DNA of 64,000 bases from Linnemannia elongata. Taxonomy: Eukaryota; Mortierellomycota; Mortierellomycetes; Mortierellales; Mortierellaceae. This document shows positions 10,397 through 21,795 of this stretch, one piece after another; position 1 is the stretch's first letter, and every line of letters begins with the position of its first letter. The stretch is from assembly GCA_036320915.1 (NCBI GenBank), contig JAXBDG010000006.1:1054001-1118000 (forward strand), written 5' to 3'. The notes below the pieces were generated by a model, which was given only the letters and a program-made list of their open reading frames with translations, did no database searches and had not been told where the DNA came from. The position numbers were made by a program, and so were the translations under genes.

Positions 10397-10414
10397 CTAC
10401 CTATATCAAACACA

Positions 10415-11347
10415 ATGGTCGCTACTAACATTACTTGGCATCACGGAGCTTTTACTCGCGATGAGCGCCAAAAGGAGCTCAGCCAAAAGGTATAGAGTAC
10501 ACTTTCATCAATCCATTGCCAATTCAACATCTGAATTGCTGCTCGTTGTGCCTGAAAACTAACCAGTCAATTCGTTCTTCACTCCACTCAACTATCGATT
10601 ATAACCCTCGTCACTTCGGACCCTTTTATTTTTCTCGATAATCTCAAACAACAATTCAACAACGTCAATCAGGGCTTGACAATCTGGTTCACTGGTTTGT
10701 CTGCATCCGGAAAGTCGACTCTTGCCTCTGCTCTGGAGCAGCACTTGGTCTCACTCAAGATTGCCGCCTACCGTCTCGACGGCGACAACATCCGGTTCGG
10801 TCTGAACAAGGATCTCGGATTTGGGCCTGAGGCCCGGACAGAGAACATTCGCCGCATTGCCGAGGTTTCGAAGCTCTTTGCTGACTCGACGCAGATTGCT
10901 ATTACGGCCTTTATTAGCCCCTACATTTCTGACCGTGATGCGGCCCGGAAGTTGCACGACGAGGCAGGACTTCCGTTTGTGGAGGTGTATGCGGACGCAC
11001 CCTTGTCGGTTGTTGAGGAGCGTGATCCTAAGGGTCTGTACAAGAAGGCTAAGGCTGGAGAGATCAAGGAGTTCACTGGAATCTCTGCCCCCTATGAAGC
11101 CCCTGTTAACCCCGAGATCCATATCCGCACCCACGAGGTCTCGATCGAGGAGGGTGTTCAGGTACGAACAAAAAAAAAAAAAAAAAGCTGTTGTAGTGTT
11201 AGCACAGATCAATTCGTTTTTCCGAATTGTGACTGGTTCCTCTTTTTCTTTGATGACTGGTGCTAACAAAAGCCTTACATTTTCCTTATATTGACATAGA
11301 TCATCCTCGACTACCTCCGCAAGAAAGAGTACATTCCTCAACTGTAA
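10415..11347 (+). CDS. MET14: Adenylyl-sulfate (APS) kinase
   Basis: Three exons, 10415-10489, 10673-11161 and 11300-11347, join in phase 0 at consensus GT-AG introns and encode 203 residues, the normal length for fungal Met14. The enzyme phosphorylates adenosine 5'-phosphosulfate with ATP to make PAPS, the second step of cytosolic sulfate activation. The P-loop GLSASGKS is at residues 33-40, followed by the family blocks [25 protein letters not shown] and DPKGLYKKA. The last blocks match the substrate-binding region including the conserved G-L-Y-K-K-A lid. The C-terminus IPQL is typical. The second intron carries a run of about 16 A just after its donor. The gene faces FBP1 tail to tail, and a SulP transporter lies 5 kb downstream, but there is no operon-like linkage. 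Confidence 0.96.
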
Positions 11348-11532
11348 AAAAACATAGAACCTCTTGTCACCATTTACCACCATTAAACAGAAAGCTGCCA
11401 TTGATACATTACAACTTTTTTTTTCATGTTATGGTACAGATTATTTTAATGCACAAAGACGAACGAGGGATTCGCTTTTTTGGAATGGAGAGTTGGGTAA
11501 ATCTAATTGTTTTAAAACAAGGGTGGGAGCAT

Positions 11533-13406
11533 TTAAGGCTCGGCGTTGTAGTAGGCTTCAAGGTCCTGAACATCCTCCTTGGATCCGAGGAAGATGGGCG
11601 AACGAGCGTGAATGGTCTCGGGCTGGACATCCAACATTCTCTTGCGACCAGTCGTTGCACGACCACCAGCTTGCTCGACCAAGAACGCCATGGGGAAGCA
11701 CTCGTACAGAATGCGGAGCTTTCCGTTCTTGGACTTGCTGTCGGCTGGGTAGCAGAAAATGCCTCCGTAAAGCATTGTACGGTGGACATCGGCGACCATC
11801 GAACCGACATAGCGAGCAGAGTAGGGGGACTTCTTGGCGTCCGCGGGGAACTTGAGAGAGTGGAAGTATTTTGTGCAGGCACCATCCCAGTACTTGGAGT
11901 TACCCTCGTTGACGGCGTAGATCTTTCCACGCGAAGGGATTTGGATCTATAAGGCGCGGAGAGATCAAGACGGGACACGCAAGAAAACATGGAGCAATAT
12001 CGCTTTGAGTTAGAAAAACGTTGAAATGATGGGGCGGCATGATTCGTAGCAAAGGGTGGGGATATTTTTTTTTGTTCCACCACCAGCAAGGTTGAGCGAG
12101 AGAAAAATAGTGAGCTGGGATGGGGCGAGGGGGTTTGTTGTGTAATTTGTGTATTTCTTACATCGGGGTGGGTGAGGATGAACTCTCCGATCTCGGTGTC
12201 GAGGGTGTATCCGTTAACGCCCTGGCCAGTGGTCAAGACCAAGGTCGAGCAGGAACCATAGGTGCAGTATCCAGCAGCAACCATCTCGGAGCCGGGGCGG
12301 AGAACGTCGGAAAGCTTACCAGTCGAGCCCTCCTTCTATTGACAGCCGAAAACGTAGAGGTGAATAATGAGTTAGTCAGGGCAGAGTCCGTCGCCTGGTT
12401 TCATTGTAGCTGCAATTGAAAGCGTCACTCAAGAGGGGGTCAAAAGGAGAAATGCGGGGAAAACCATAAAAAAAAAATAACCACAAGCATCCCTCTCTTG
12501 TTGTGGTATATGGCTCATCGTGAGCGAATGAGCGGTGTTCCATTCTCTTTTTTCCCTTCTCTTTGTTGGTGTTCCTCGACTGGGGTTCCCGTTAATGCCC
12601 AATGTCCAAAGCCTGAGGCGTGCGCGTATGCGTCAGACATATATATGATTGACAGAGAGGGGGTGTTGCGGTCATGTGTAATCATTCTCACTCCCTTCTT
12701 TCCCATTAAATGAGAATTCAACAACGTCAATATAGAAAAGTCATTGCAATCAAAGGACTTACGACTTTGTAGATACCAAAGATGGTTCCGATGGAGACAC
12801 CGCAATCGATGTTGGAGCTTCCGTCGAGAGGATCAAAGACAACGCAGTACTTGCCCTGGTACTGGGACTCGACAAAAATAGCCTCCTCGTCCTCCTCAGA
12901 GACCATGACGGCGACCTTGCCGGACGAGCGAAGGGCGTTGACAAAGATCTCGTTGGCAATGACATCCAGCTTCTTTTGCTCCTCACCCTGGACGTTCGAC
13001 GAGTTAGCCAAGCCGGTCCTATATCGAAAGGGAGAATAAATTAAAAAAAAAAAGAGACGCATGAGTTTTTGCGTTCCTGTTCATTAAGAGAGATGCACTT
13101 GTTCATGGGTTCATTTGTGATGGAATGTTTTGTTTTCATGGACGAGTCATTTCGCGTTGCGTGTAAAAGAAGGAAAACAGAACAGAAAACAAGACAGCCA
13201 GCGAAGAGAAATTGAGCGAGCAAGAGGGAGACGTACATGCTGATCAAGCTAGCCTTGCGGACGTTTGAGGCGACGAACTTGCAGCCGAGCTGGATGGCGG
13301 TGAGGAGGAGGGTGAGGTCTCCAGAGGCCTCCTTGTGGTTCTCAACCTGGTCCTGGAAGACGTGACGGGTGAGGGTGATCAGGTTGGTCTTTGTGTGGTC
13401 AGACAT
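11533..13406 (-). CDS. FBP1: Fructose-1,6-bisphosphatase
   Basis: Four exons, 13406-13237, 13018-12763, 12335-12162 and 11946-11533, give 337 residues, the usual fungal length. The enzyme hydrolyses fructose 1,6-bisphosphate to fructose 6-phosphate, the committed gluconeogenic step in the cytosol, using Mg2+. The metal- and phosphate-binding motif [10 protein letters not shown] is at residues 119-128. [45 protein letters not shown] and [14 protein letters not shown] follow in family order, ending in the substrate-binding [13 protein letters not shown] region. The first junction splits the Met codon AT|G. In yeasts this gene is glucose-repressed and its product is degraded in glucose; nothing in this sequence shows whether that applies here. 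The promoter is followed by a (GAAA)n repeat 65 nt upstream of the ATG. Confidence 0.97.
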
Positions 13407-13469
13407 TATTGTTATAGTACAGTGTTGGGGGTTGGTTTGTTGGTTATGGTATGGAATGAGGGAAGGAAA

Positions 13470-13471
<2 letters not shown>

Positions 13472-13510
<39 letters not shown>

Positions 13511-13512
13511 GA
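13472..13512. repeat. (GAAA)n microsatellite
   Basis: About ten GAAA units in the FBP1 5' flank; on the FBP1 coding strand it is a pyrimidine (TTTC) tract. Confidence 0.9.
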
Positions 13513-15079
13513 GAAAAAGAGAAGAAAAGAGGAAAGAGGAGCAAAAAAGAAGGTTTTCCCATCCGGGGTCTGCCAACAAAAAAAGTTATTTTTCTTTTTT
13601 CTTATTTTTTTTTCTCACACGGATACACTCAAAAAAGGGAACGCAGGTCCCCGACCCGACTTTCGCTCTCTCTGTCTCTTCCACTCCTTTCTCATTTCCA
13701 CTCACTGGTCGAGGCTTCAATGGCTGCCCTCCCCTCACCCTTCATCGCTTCTGCATGCTGCATGTTTGTCTCATTCTTTGGTTTTCTCCTTCCTTCCTAT
13801 CCTTCCCTTCATGTCCCCAATCCCCAATTTTTTGAGTGATTATTCATCTCCTTCGTTCGCTTCTTTATGGGCTTGGTCTTTCATCACGTCTTCGCGTCTT
13901 AATCCGTATCTTCTGTTTTCCATACGCCCCATCCATCTATAGTTTCCAAGCATAGTGGTTTCAATTGCTAATCTGCGCCCTCTCTTTCCACATGCGGACG
14001 CATATCTCCCTTCTCCCAGTTATTTGTCAACATCAACTGGGGCTCGTCAAAAGGAAAAACATAGTGAAAGGTGACCCACGAGCGACGCATTTACAACACT
14101 CTATCTCCTAGAAAACCAGAACCCAAGAAAAGTAAAAAAAAAAAATAAAAGCAGCTGAATCGAGAGCAAGACCCGACTCGCTCCGGAAGCATGTGGACAT
14201 CAGGTTTTATTTTTAGTTGCGTATCCCTATAAGTGAAGGAAGGAAAGGGGGCTATTGTTGGTTCCTCATATAAAGCGTAGCCATTGACAGTATACTCCCC
14301 GACTGAGGGATACCGTGGGATAGTGTTCTCAGCTTGAAAAGAAACAAGTTCCAGTGAGAGGAGGGTGTTTGTTATTACACGAATCTTGTAGTTGGTTTTC
14401 CTCCCCCTTTTTGTTTCCCACGATCCGCTTTGGCTTGTGCCTTTGAATTGTGATTTGGCCATCGGATTGCGGGGTTGCGACAGACTCAACACACAGAGGC
14501 TTAAAAATAGCTAAGCCTTTTCCTCTCTTTCCCTCCTCCGCCACAGTCTGGATCCACCATAAGAGGACGCCGGTTTTTTTAATATCTGACAAATGTAATG
14601 CTGCCACAATGGCAACCAGTTCACGCGGTCAGTCATTGCAGGAGAGTAGACTTTGGGGTGTCATCCCACCCCAGTGCAACGTGTGGTCAAGATTAAGGGG
14701 TTGATCACTGACTACATATTCCATTTCCGCGTCATTACAAAGTCGAAAGCGCCTTGTGCCTGGCGACCTCAAACCAGACATGAATTCGTTATTTGACAAG
14801 TTGATAGCATTGCTGCTTGTCAGGTGGGCGTTGGGTCAATGTTAAGGAAAGTGCCAGCATTCATAAGGTTACAAAAGGGGTTGTCAAGACAGCTCGTGTT
14901 GTCTTGACAACCCCTTTTTTTTATATAAAACAAAAGTGATGGCGTCATCGTGAACGTTGCACGAGCAACTATCGACTATTGTGCCATGAGCACACTGAAG
15001 TGAGGCCATTCATTACGCCAAGGTTGAAGGCATTGCGTTGCTGTATTTAATTCAATTAGGCTTTGAGACGAGTAAGGAG
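13513..15079. other. Intergenic region between two minus-strand genes
   Basis: About 1.6 kb with no convincing coding frame. It includes the FBP1 promoter and the 3' flank of the glutaredoxin-like gene. The one striking object is the perfect hairpin at 14873-14918. Confidence 0.5.
14873..14918. repeat. Perfect 19-bp inverted repeat, 8-nt loop
   Basis: The arms at 14873-14891 and 14900-14918 are exact reverse complements (left arm starts AAAAGGGGTTGTCAAGACA) around the loop GCTCGTGT. The right arm runs into a longer T tract. It lies 160 bp past the stop of the minus-strand glutaredoxin-like gene, so it could be in its 3' UTR. Confidence 0.9.
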
Positions 15080-15623
15080 CTACTTCTTCTGCTGACTGTC
15101 ACTCTTCTGGGCGTTGTGGAGGATATCGATCAGCTTGGGCTCGTCGATTCTGTGCATCATGGCGACACGACCGTTGAGCTCAACAACGGGGACATCGAAC
15201 ATGTACTTTTGAGCGGCCTCTTGTCCAGGCGCATATATATCGATCTGATCGAGCTGGAAGGGGATCTGTGTAAGAAGGAATAGAATGGAGGGGTAGGCGG
15301 GATTTGTTAGTTCCTGCGTATGTAACCATGAAGGAGGACTGACAGTAGAGCATTAGTAGCCCCACACATATCCTCTTTTACTTGTTTACATCTTTTCTCT
15401 CTATCCTCTCTATCGCACAGGCACACACACACCAAAGAATGGTTCATGTGTGCCAGTATGCTGATCAATTCAGGTAGTCGGTCTGTCAAAAGTAGGGTGT
15501 GAAGGGTAAAGGAAGCGATGACCGTGCCTTAGTCTGCACGCGGGTGAGGGCCTCCTTTGCGGTGGTGCAGAGACCGCAGTTTGTCTTTGTGAACAGCGTC
15601 AGGCGAAGGAGGGCAGTAGACAT
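15080..15623 (-). CDS. Small glutaredoxin-like protein (C5orf63/YDR286C family)
   Basis: Two exons, 15623-15528 and 15265-15080, give 93 residues. The N-terminal LTLFTKTNCGLC (about residues 8-19) is a thioredoxin-fold redox motif of form C-x2-C. The second exon gives FQLDQIDIYAP, MFDVPVVELNGR and MMHRIDE, where the cis-Pro of the fold is in DVPV. This layout matches the short glutaredoxin-like family (human C5orf63, yeast YDR286C), whose in vivo substrate is poorly known. The intron donor reads AAG|GCACGG, a GC instead of GT. The only in-phase GT alternative, 12 nt upstream, would delete four residues (VQTK) relative to the spacing in the family. The GC choice is therefore preferred but needs a transcript. 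The family call is strong; the function is inferred as a small disulfide reductase or chaperone. Confidence 0.8.
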
Positions 15624-16693
15624 TGTTGATCACGGCGATTTGGAGGGAATGAGTAAAGCGGGAGAGGTAGGGATCGATGGAGAAAGTCAAATGGTGGACG
15701 TGAGGAACCAAAAGGAATGCAAGGGACAGATGGAAACGAGGGAAGGATCCGCTCCGCAAAATAATCAACAAATTAACACACCATACTACCATCAGGAAAG
15801 AAGAAAAAAGATATTGTTCAACTTTAACGAGGTATGGGCATGGTTTGGTTGGATATGTTGGACCCATGGAACATCTCTTTCTACGTTTTCGTACATCTTC
15901 TTCTCCCTCGACTCCATCTTCCTCCCTTTGTCGTCCCCTTCGTGCGGCATCGCTTTTTAACAGGCTGCTGATGGGTGCTGATGGGTGATGCATATCTACT
16001 GATGCTCGATGCTGATGGTTGATGACCCTATTGGTCTCAGTGGTTCAGCATTGCGATATGTTCCGATCGGATCGATGGTGTGGAGTGGGAGATCCAACAT
16101 ATGAGCAAGAGCGCAAGCGTGCAAGGTAAGGGTCAGTCAAGCCAGCACGTCCACTCGTCGAGTGTAAACGAGAGATGGGGTGGGTGAGTATGGCCCTTGC
16201 CAATTGCCATTTGCTCTCCCTTCTTCTTTGCTGTCTTACATCGCCTACATACCTTGTTAATTGTTCTTTTCTTGATTTTATTGTTCCTTTCCATTTTTTC
16301 TCTTTTCTCTTTTTTATCTTCGCTCCCTCTTTCTCCCTTACCGTACATTCTTTCTTTCTTTCTTTCTTTCTTTCCTTCCTTCCTTCCTTCCTTCCTTCCT
16401 TGACGCGACCTATACTTCTTCACCCTCTATTACTCCATTCTTCTCCTTTCACCCTCCTTGTCCTTTGCTCATTCCTCTTTTTGACATTCAATCCTCCCCA
16501 TTTCTCACGTTCATTCAGCAACCTGGCAAAAACTCTTGGTTATCTTTCTTTCTTTCTTTCTTTCTGACCTCGCTCCATTTTTTCGCATTCAGCTTTCCCA
16601 CCACAACTTATTCTCCTCCCCTTTTATCACTCTCCCGCACGCCAAGCACACACCACGCACGCACAACACAACACAAATATCCAAGGCAATCAT
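15624..16693. other. Divergent promoter region
   Basis: About 1 kb separates the glutaredoxin-like start (-) and the SulP start (+). No gene is seen. Toward the SulP gene it becomes a long CT-rich tract, with a (TTTC)n/(TTCC)n run at 16347-16402 and a second TTTC run near 16544-16565. Confidence 0.6.
16347..16402. repeat. (TTTC)n then (TTCC)n compound microsatellite
   Basis: About six TTTC units are followed by about seven TTCC units in the SulP promoter region. Confidence 0.9.
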
Positions 16694-19600
16694 ATGTTCT
16701 CTCCTGCACCCCCTGGCACACCGCCAAGCCAGACAAGCCAGGCAAACCAAACAAGTTATGCAGGTCAGCCAAATGAGGCAGACCATGCTCAGGAGGTGCT
16801 CCTGAATCCAAACCTTCTCAACCCACCCTCCTCCTCGTCCTCCCCTTCACCCCTCCTCAGCTCTACAACTATCGATAGCACCCTCAGCAGCCGTGCCAGT
16901 AGTATCCATGGCGGGAGTACATCAAGCACCATTAGCGAGTCGGGTGAGAGTGTCAGTTCCCTTGGGGGCCTCAACCACGTCAACGACGGCGTTGGTGGGT
17001 CCACAGTCCAGCGCAGAATGTCAAGAGCTTACAGCAACCATGATGGCGACCTTCTTCAACAAGCACAGCTACAGCAACAAAATCATCAACAACAACAACA
17101 ACAGCAGCAACGACGACGACGCGTCTCGACCGATCCCATCACAATTGATACCGCTGCGGCAGCATCAGCACCAGATAGTCAACGACGAGCGTCGTTGTTG
17201 CCGTCAGCGACGATCGTGGACGAGGACGGAGTATTGCAGATGGAGGTGAAGGAAGAGTCATGCTTCAAGACCTGGCTCCGTCGAAGGGTGCCCGTCTTTG
17301 GATGGCTGATCTCGCCGGGCTACAACCTTAATGACCTCCCCGACGATCTTATCGCTGGCATTAGTAAGTCCGTCCTGTCCCCAGTCCTTTTTGTCTTTTT
17401 TTTTTTTTTTTGTTTTGTTTTGTTGTTGGACTGACTGACTTTGTTTTTCCGTTGAGAAACTAAGAACACACGATACTCTGCATGACACGAACGCAAAAAT
17501 ATTGACAAGAGAATGATAGCCAGTGCACAGCGTAGGATGCATCAAAAATGTAATCGAAACACGAGGTTCTGACTTGTCGAGAATATCTTCTGTTTATGCT
17601 GACAACCTAAACAATAGCCATCTCCACGGTCGTCATCCCTCAGAGCATGGCCTATGCCATGTTGGCGCCCTTGCCTCCCGTTTATGGTCTCTACACCTCT
17701 GTGGTTCCAATCCTCATCTACTGCCTCTTTGGCACAAGTCGACATATGCACACGGGAACATTCGCCATTACGACCCTTCTTCTCGGTCAAGCTGTTCGCG
17801 GACTGATGGCCAAGGAAGACTCAGCGGACTTCTCTGCCTTAAATGAATATAGCCTCGCCAGCACTCTTCTCTACGACTCAGCGACCCCTATGCCGATTGA
17901 GGACCCCGAATACGAGCAGCGGTTTATTGGCATGATCCTGATGCTTTCTTTTGTGGTCGGCTTCCTCCAGGTCATCCTCTCGTTCCTCCGTGTCGGAGGA
18001 TGGGCCTCCAAGCATCTGTTGCCAGATGCCCTCGTGGGTGGATTCAACACGGCGGCAGTCTTTCACATCGGAACATCTCAGCTGAAGCATTTCTTGGGGC
18101 TCAAGAACATGCCGTCACCTCAGGGTGCATTTGCATTGATCAAGTCCTGGATCTGGATCGTGGAAAACTTTTGGGAAGGCACTAACTGGTACACAGTCGG
18201 GCTAGGATCCATTGCGATCCTGATGATGTTGATCATGAGAAAGGTTGAGAGGAAGAGGAAGGCCGCCTTTGAGCTGAGGTTGCGTAAGGAGGAAATGTTC
18301 TTGGTCCAGCAACGACAGGCGATATCGGCAGCTATTGTGAGGAGCCACGAGGAACAGCGGGAACAGCAGCGTCGATGGCAGCAGCAGCAGCAACAAAAAG
18401 GTGGAGATGCAGGGATTGGACCATCGACCTCCCAGCTGCCAGGAGGCCCTCTCTCGCCTTATCAGGATACATCTTTGACCCAGACTGCCTTGGCCTCCAA
18501 CATCTCTCTCAGGACTATGGCAGATGAAGGCAACGAGACCGGGAGATCAGGACAATCGATCACCTTTGCTCCCGCTACTACTGCGGCCACTCGGACGCCT
18601 GGTCAAGTTGAGCAGGCCCTCCATGATCCAACTGCACCCGTCGCCGCGGCCAAGGATCGTCCTGTCTATATTCCCATCCCCGACATTCTGTTGGCAGTCA
18701 TTATTTTGACAGTTGTCAATGTAGTATTTTCACTGGACACCCCACGATCCAAAGGAGGCATGGGTATCGCGGTCATCGGATCGATCCCCAAGGGTCTGCC
18801 TCAGATGGCCTTCCCCGCCAACCTCGTTTCGTCGGGCCCTAAAGAATGGTTGTCGCTCGAGTTCCTGCAGAGGATGATCTTGCCTATGGTCCAACCAGCC
18901 TTGTTGATCGCCGTCATTATTTTCGTCATGTCGTTCTCGATTGCAAAGCAGTTTGGAAAGCGGTATGGATACAAGGTCGATGCCAACCAGGAGATGATGG
19001 CTTTGGGATTGGCGTCGATGGGTGGATCGATCTTTAGCGGTTACGCCTGCACTGGCAGTCTGACGAGGACGGCGATCTTGGCTCAGTCAGGCGGCAAGAC
19101 ACCTTTGGCCAGTATTGTTGGTGTTATTACTGTGACGCTGACGTTGGTCTGCTTGACCTGGTGTTTTGAGCGAGTTCCTAACACGGTACTGGCGGCGATT
19201 GTGTTGGTAGCGCTCCAGTCGTTGGTAATGCAGATCACAGAGCCTCTGAAGCTCTGGAGACTGGGCCAGCGCAAGGCGAGTGTGATTTGGACGGTGACCT
19301 TTTTGGGAGTCTTGGTTGTCAGCGTGGAGCTTGGAATCGCAATTGGAATTGCCGTTGTCTTACTGGCGACTCTCTTTGGATGGGCTGCTGCACGGTACCG
19401 AGGCGAGAACAACTCTGACAGAGACGCGTTGCTCCGGCGTCAGCGCCGTCGTTCATCTGTTGGACGGAGACATAGCCAAGGCACCGTTACGGGTTTGGAT
19501 ACTTCTACCCGACGTGCAGGAGGTCCCGAGGATGCCACCGAGTCATTGTTAAACCATTCTGCGTCAGCTTCGTCAACGAATGGTCTTGCGTCTGCTGGGG

Positions 19601-19794
19601 TAGGAGGCAGTCAGCAGAGGAGGAGACCCTATGGCAGCGGCGTGCATTTGTCTGCACCTGGTTCTCCGGCAGCTGATTGGAAGAGGAAGATGATGAGGAC
19701 CAAATGGGGCCAGCGGATAGGATCCTTCTTGGGACTGGAACAGCCCATTTTTACGGATTCGCTCCATGCCAACACTGACGACGATGATTACTGA
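16694..19794 (+). CDS. SulP-family anion (sulfate-type) transporter lacking a STAS domain
   Basis: Two exons, 16694-17363 and 17618-19794, give 948 residues. Residues 1-190 or so are S/T-rich with a polyglutamine run and presumably cytoplasmic. The SulP signature starts at FGWLISPGYNLNDLPDDLIAGIT across the junction and continues with ISTVVIPQSMAYAMLAPLPPVYGLY, which holds the conserved PQ-x-MAY substrate-site helix. Further helices include FQ-type VGFLQVILSFLRVGG, LPDALVGGFNTAAVF, GLASMGGSIFSGYACTGSLTRTA and the final VELGIAIGIAVVL. A hydrophilic insert of about 120 residues (near 435-555) interrupts the membrane domain. SulP proteins normally end in a STAS domain; here the 145 residues after the last helix are R/S-rich with no STAS-like pattern. 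The substrate may be sulfate, since an APS kinase gene is 5 kb away, but this is only suggestive. It acts at a membrane as a proton or anion-coupled carrier. Confidence 0.88.
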
Positions 19795-19963
19795 GCTGCT
19801 TCAAACTTGATATCCGTATATTTTTCGTCTCTAAAATAATGCATACCTATATATATATGAAAATGACGATAGTGAATGTATGTATCTTTTTACTCTATTA
19901 TGGACTAAAGTATGTATTGGGTCAGGTTGCAGATAGCACAGCCTCCATTGGCTGGTGTTGTTT

Positions 19964-21540
19964 TTATGCGGCGAAGGACTTTTTCCAGATGTTCTGAGAA
20001 TACTTGAAGAGGTTCTCGTGCTTTCTGACCATGCGGGCCAATTCGCCCGATCGACCACCATCCTCTGCGTTGCGGATCCTGGGCAAGGTCAAAATGACAT
20101 GCAGGTACGAGAACACGATAGCGTCCAGACTCGAGGGAGTGGACTTTCCGAAAAAGTATTCATTTTCGCCCAGTTGAACGGAAAGAGCCTCGATCGCTGC
20201 AGCGGCTTCCTCAAAGATGAGCTCCCGATCGATTTGAGTCCTGGTCAAGAGCATGGAGTGGACAATGTTGGATTTGGACATGTAGTTGAGGAGTTTGCCG
20301 AGGTAATAGTTGTGGTGGCCAAAGTAGTGTTGGCGTGTCGTTCCCTGGAAGTGAGGAGCCTCGAGCCACAAGGTATAAAGCTAGGAGTTTTCGGTATGAA
20401 CAGGAAAGTATTTAGCATAATGAGGATGTTTTGCTGAAGACTTTTTTTTAACGTTAGTTGTAAAAACAACGAGTAGTCAGAAAACGCAGTTCACGTACGA
20501 GGGCGGCATGGATCTTGGACTCTGCGAGAGTAGAGAAGGCGATTGCCTCAGCGGCCTCGTGGATGTTCAAAGAGGCAGTAGTGTCAGATTGACCCTTGTT
20601 TTCCTGAACCCATTGCTCAAAGCCTTCATCCGTAACCAAGGATCCGCTGGGGAGTGCCAAGAAGGGGAGTTTTCCTGAAGGCGACATTGTTGGTTCGAAG
20701 GCAGGCTTTATATCGTAGTCAATCTGGTTAAACTTCAAGTACGCCTAGTGAGAGTTCAAGAAGGAGAAGAAGAGGAAGATATCTGTCGTTAGTCTCCTTT
20801 CTCTCCACTCTCACGTCTTTGGTGGAACCAGGGAAGCTTACCATCCACTTAAGAGAATCGACGTCAAAGCTTCCGATGATGGTCTCCTTGTCCTTCTTGT
20901 CAGTTTCAGTGTCCTTATTGTCCTGCTTCTCAATCTCCTGTCCTCCAATCTTCCAGCCAGGAGCGAACGCGTAGAGGGTAGGCTTGACAGGAGGTTGACG
21001 CGTATGGGGAGCAGGCGACTGCTTAAGAGGGAACTTTGCCAGGAACCTATAGAAGGGATGGCTCTCGACATCTCCTTTGCCAAAAACACCACCAAACCTA
21101 AAGGTGCGTTTGGTCTGGTCCGTAGTAGCGGTAGTAGAGGATTTCTCTGACACCTCATCGAACTCGTTCGTTTCTGAGGAAAGGGTGGCAGAAGTCTCGG
21201 TCGTTGAGGAGACAGCGGCGCTGGTGGCGGCGGCGGTGGTAGCGGTGGTAGTTGTGATAGTGGACGATCCAGTGACGATTGACTCTGCAGCAGAAACAAC
21301 AGAGAGATCCTTGAGAGTGGACTCGCTGGACTCTGAGGCTGAGGCGGTTGTAGTGTGGTTGTGCTGTTGGTTGTCGGTTTCTTCCTTAACGGAAGTGGTG
21401 GTGGTGAGGACACGCTTTGTGATTTTGCGGGTAGTCTTTTTCTTGCGGATGACGGATCCGTCTTCCTGGATTTCCTCGATGATCTCGACGACGGGCTCTG
21501 AGGCGGAGGAGATGATCTGTTCTTCGTGGTGGTCGCTCAT
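19964..21540 (-). CDS. Sam37/metaxin-like mitochondrial outer-membrane protein
   Basis: Three exons, 21540-20842, 20744-20499 and 20380-19964, give about 453 residues. The first 160 are S/T/E-rich and low-complexity, with no motif. Then PTLYAFAPGWKIGG and, across the first junction, DSLKWMAYLKFNQIDYDIKPAF resemble the thioredoxin-like N-domain of metaxins. LPFLALPSGSLVTDEGFEQWV follows. The last exon is a GST-C-like helical domain, with LGENEYFFGKSTPSSLDAIVFSYL, the hallmark of metaxin/Sam37 proteins. These sit on the cytosolic face of the mitochondrial outer membrane and assist beta-barrel insertion by the SAM complex. No C-terminal membrane anchor is obvious. The Ser/Thr-rich head is longer than usual. 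A FAXC-like or other GST-fold paralogue is the main alternative. Confidence 0.75.
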
Positions 21541-21795
21541 GGTTTGTTTCTGTTCCTGGCGATGGTGCGATCAAGAGGAGAGGAGGTAAAGGGCGCCTCT
21601 CTTGCCGCGAACAGGTTTTGGGACTGCTGTTTTTTAACTATTTCTAAGGGGAGAAAAGAGACCCTCCGGCTACATATAAAAAGAAAAGCCAGCAAAGTCA
21701 TCAATTGATGCCATCCGCGGGTAGGAACGAAAGATACGTTTTGAGATGTTGTTGGTAGATAGGTATGTAATGAGAAGAGAGCACTATCATGCTAG

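Noticed and set aside
13041..13562. Long minus-strand frame starting in the (GAAA)n repeat
   Set aside because: It contains the real first exon of FBP1 but runs through the repeat and into the first intron. The spliced FBP1 model explains it.
14641..14690. 7-bp hairpin around TGGGGTG/CACCCCA
   Set aside because: Too short to stand out from chance in a 64-kb window.
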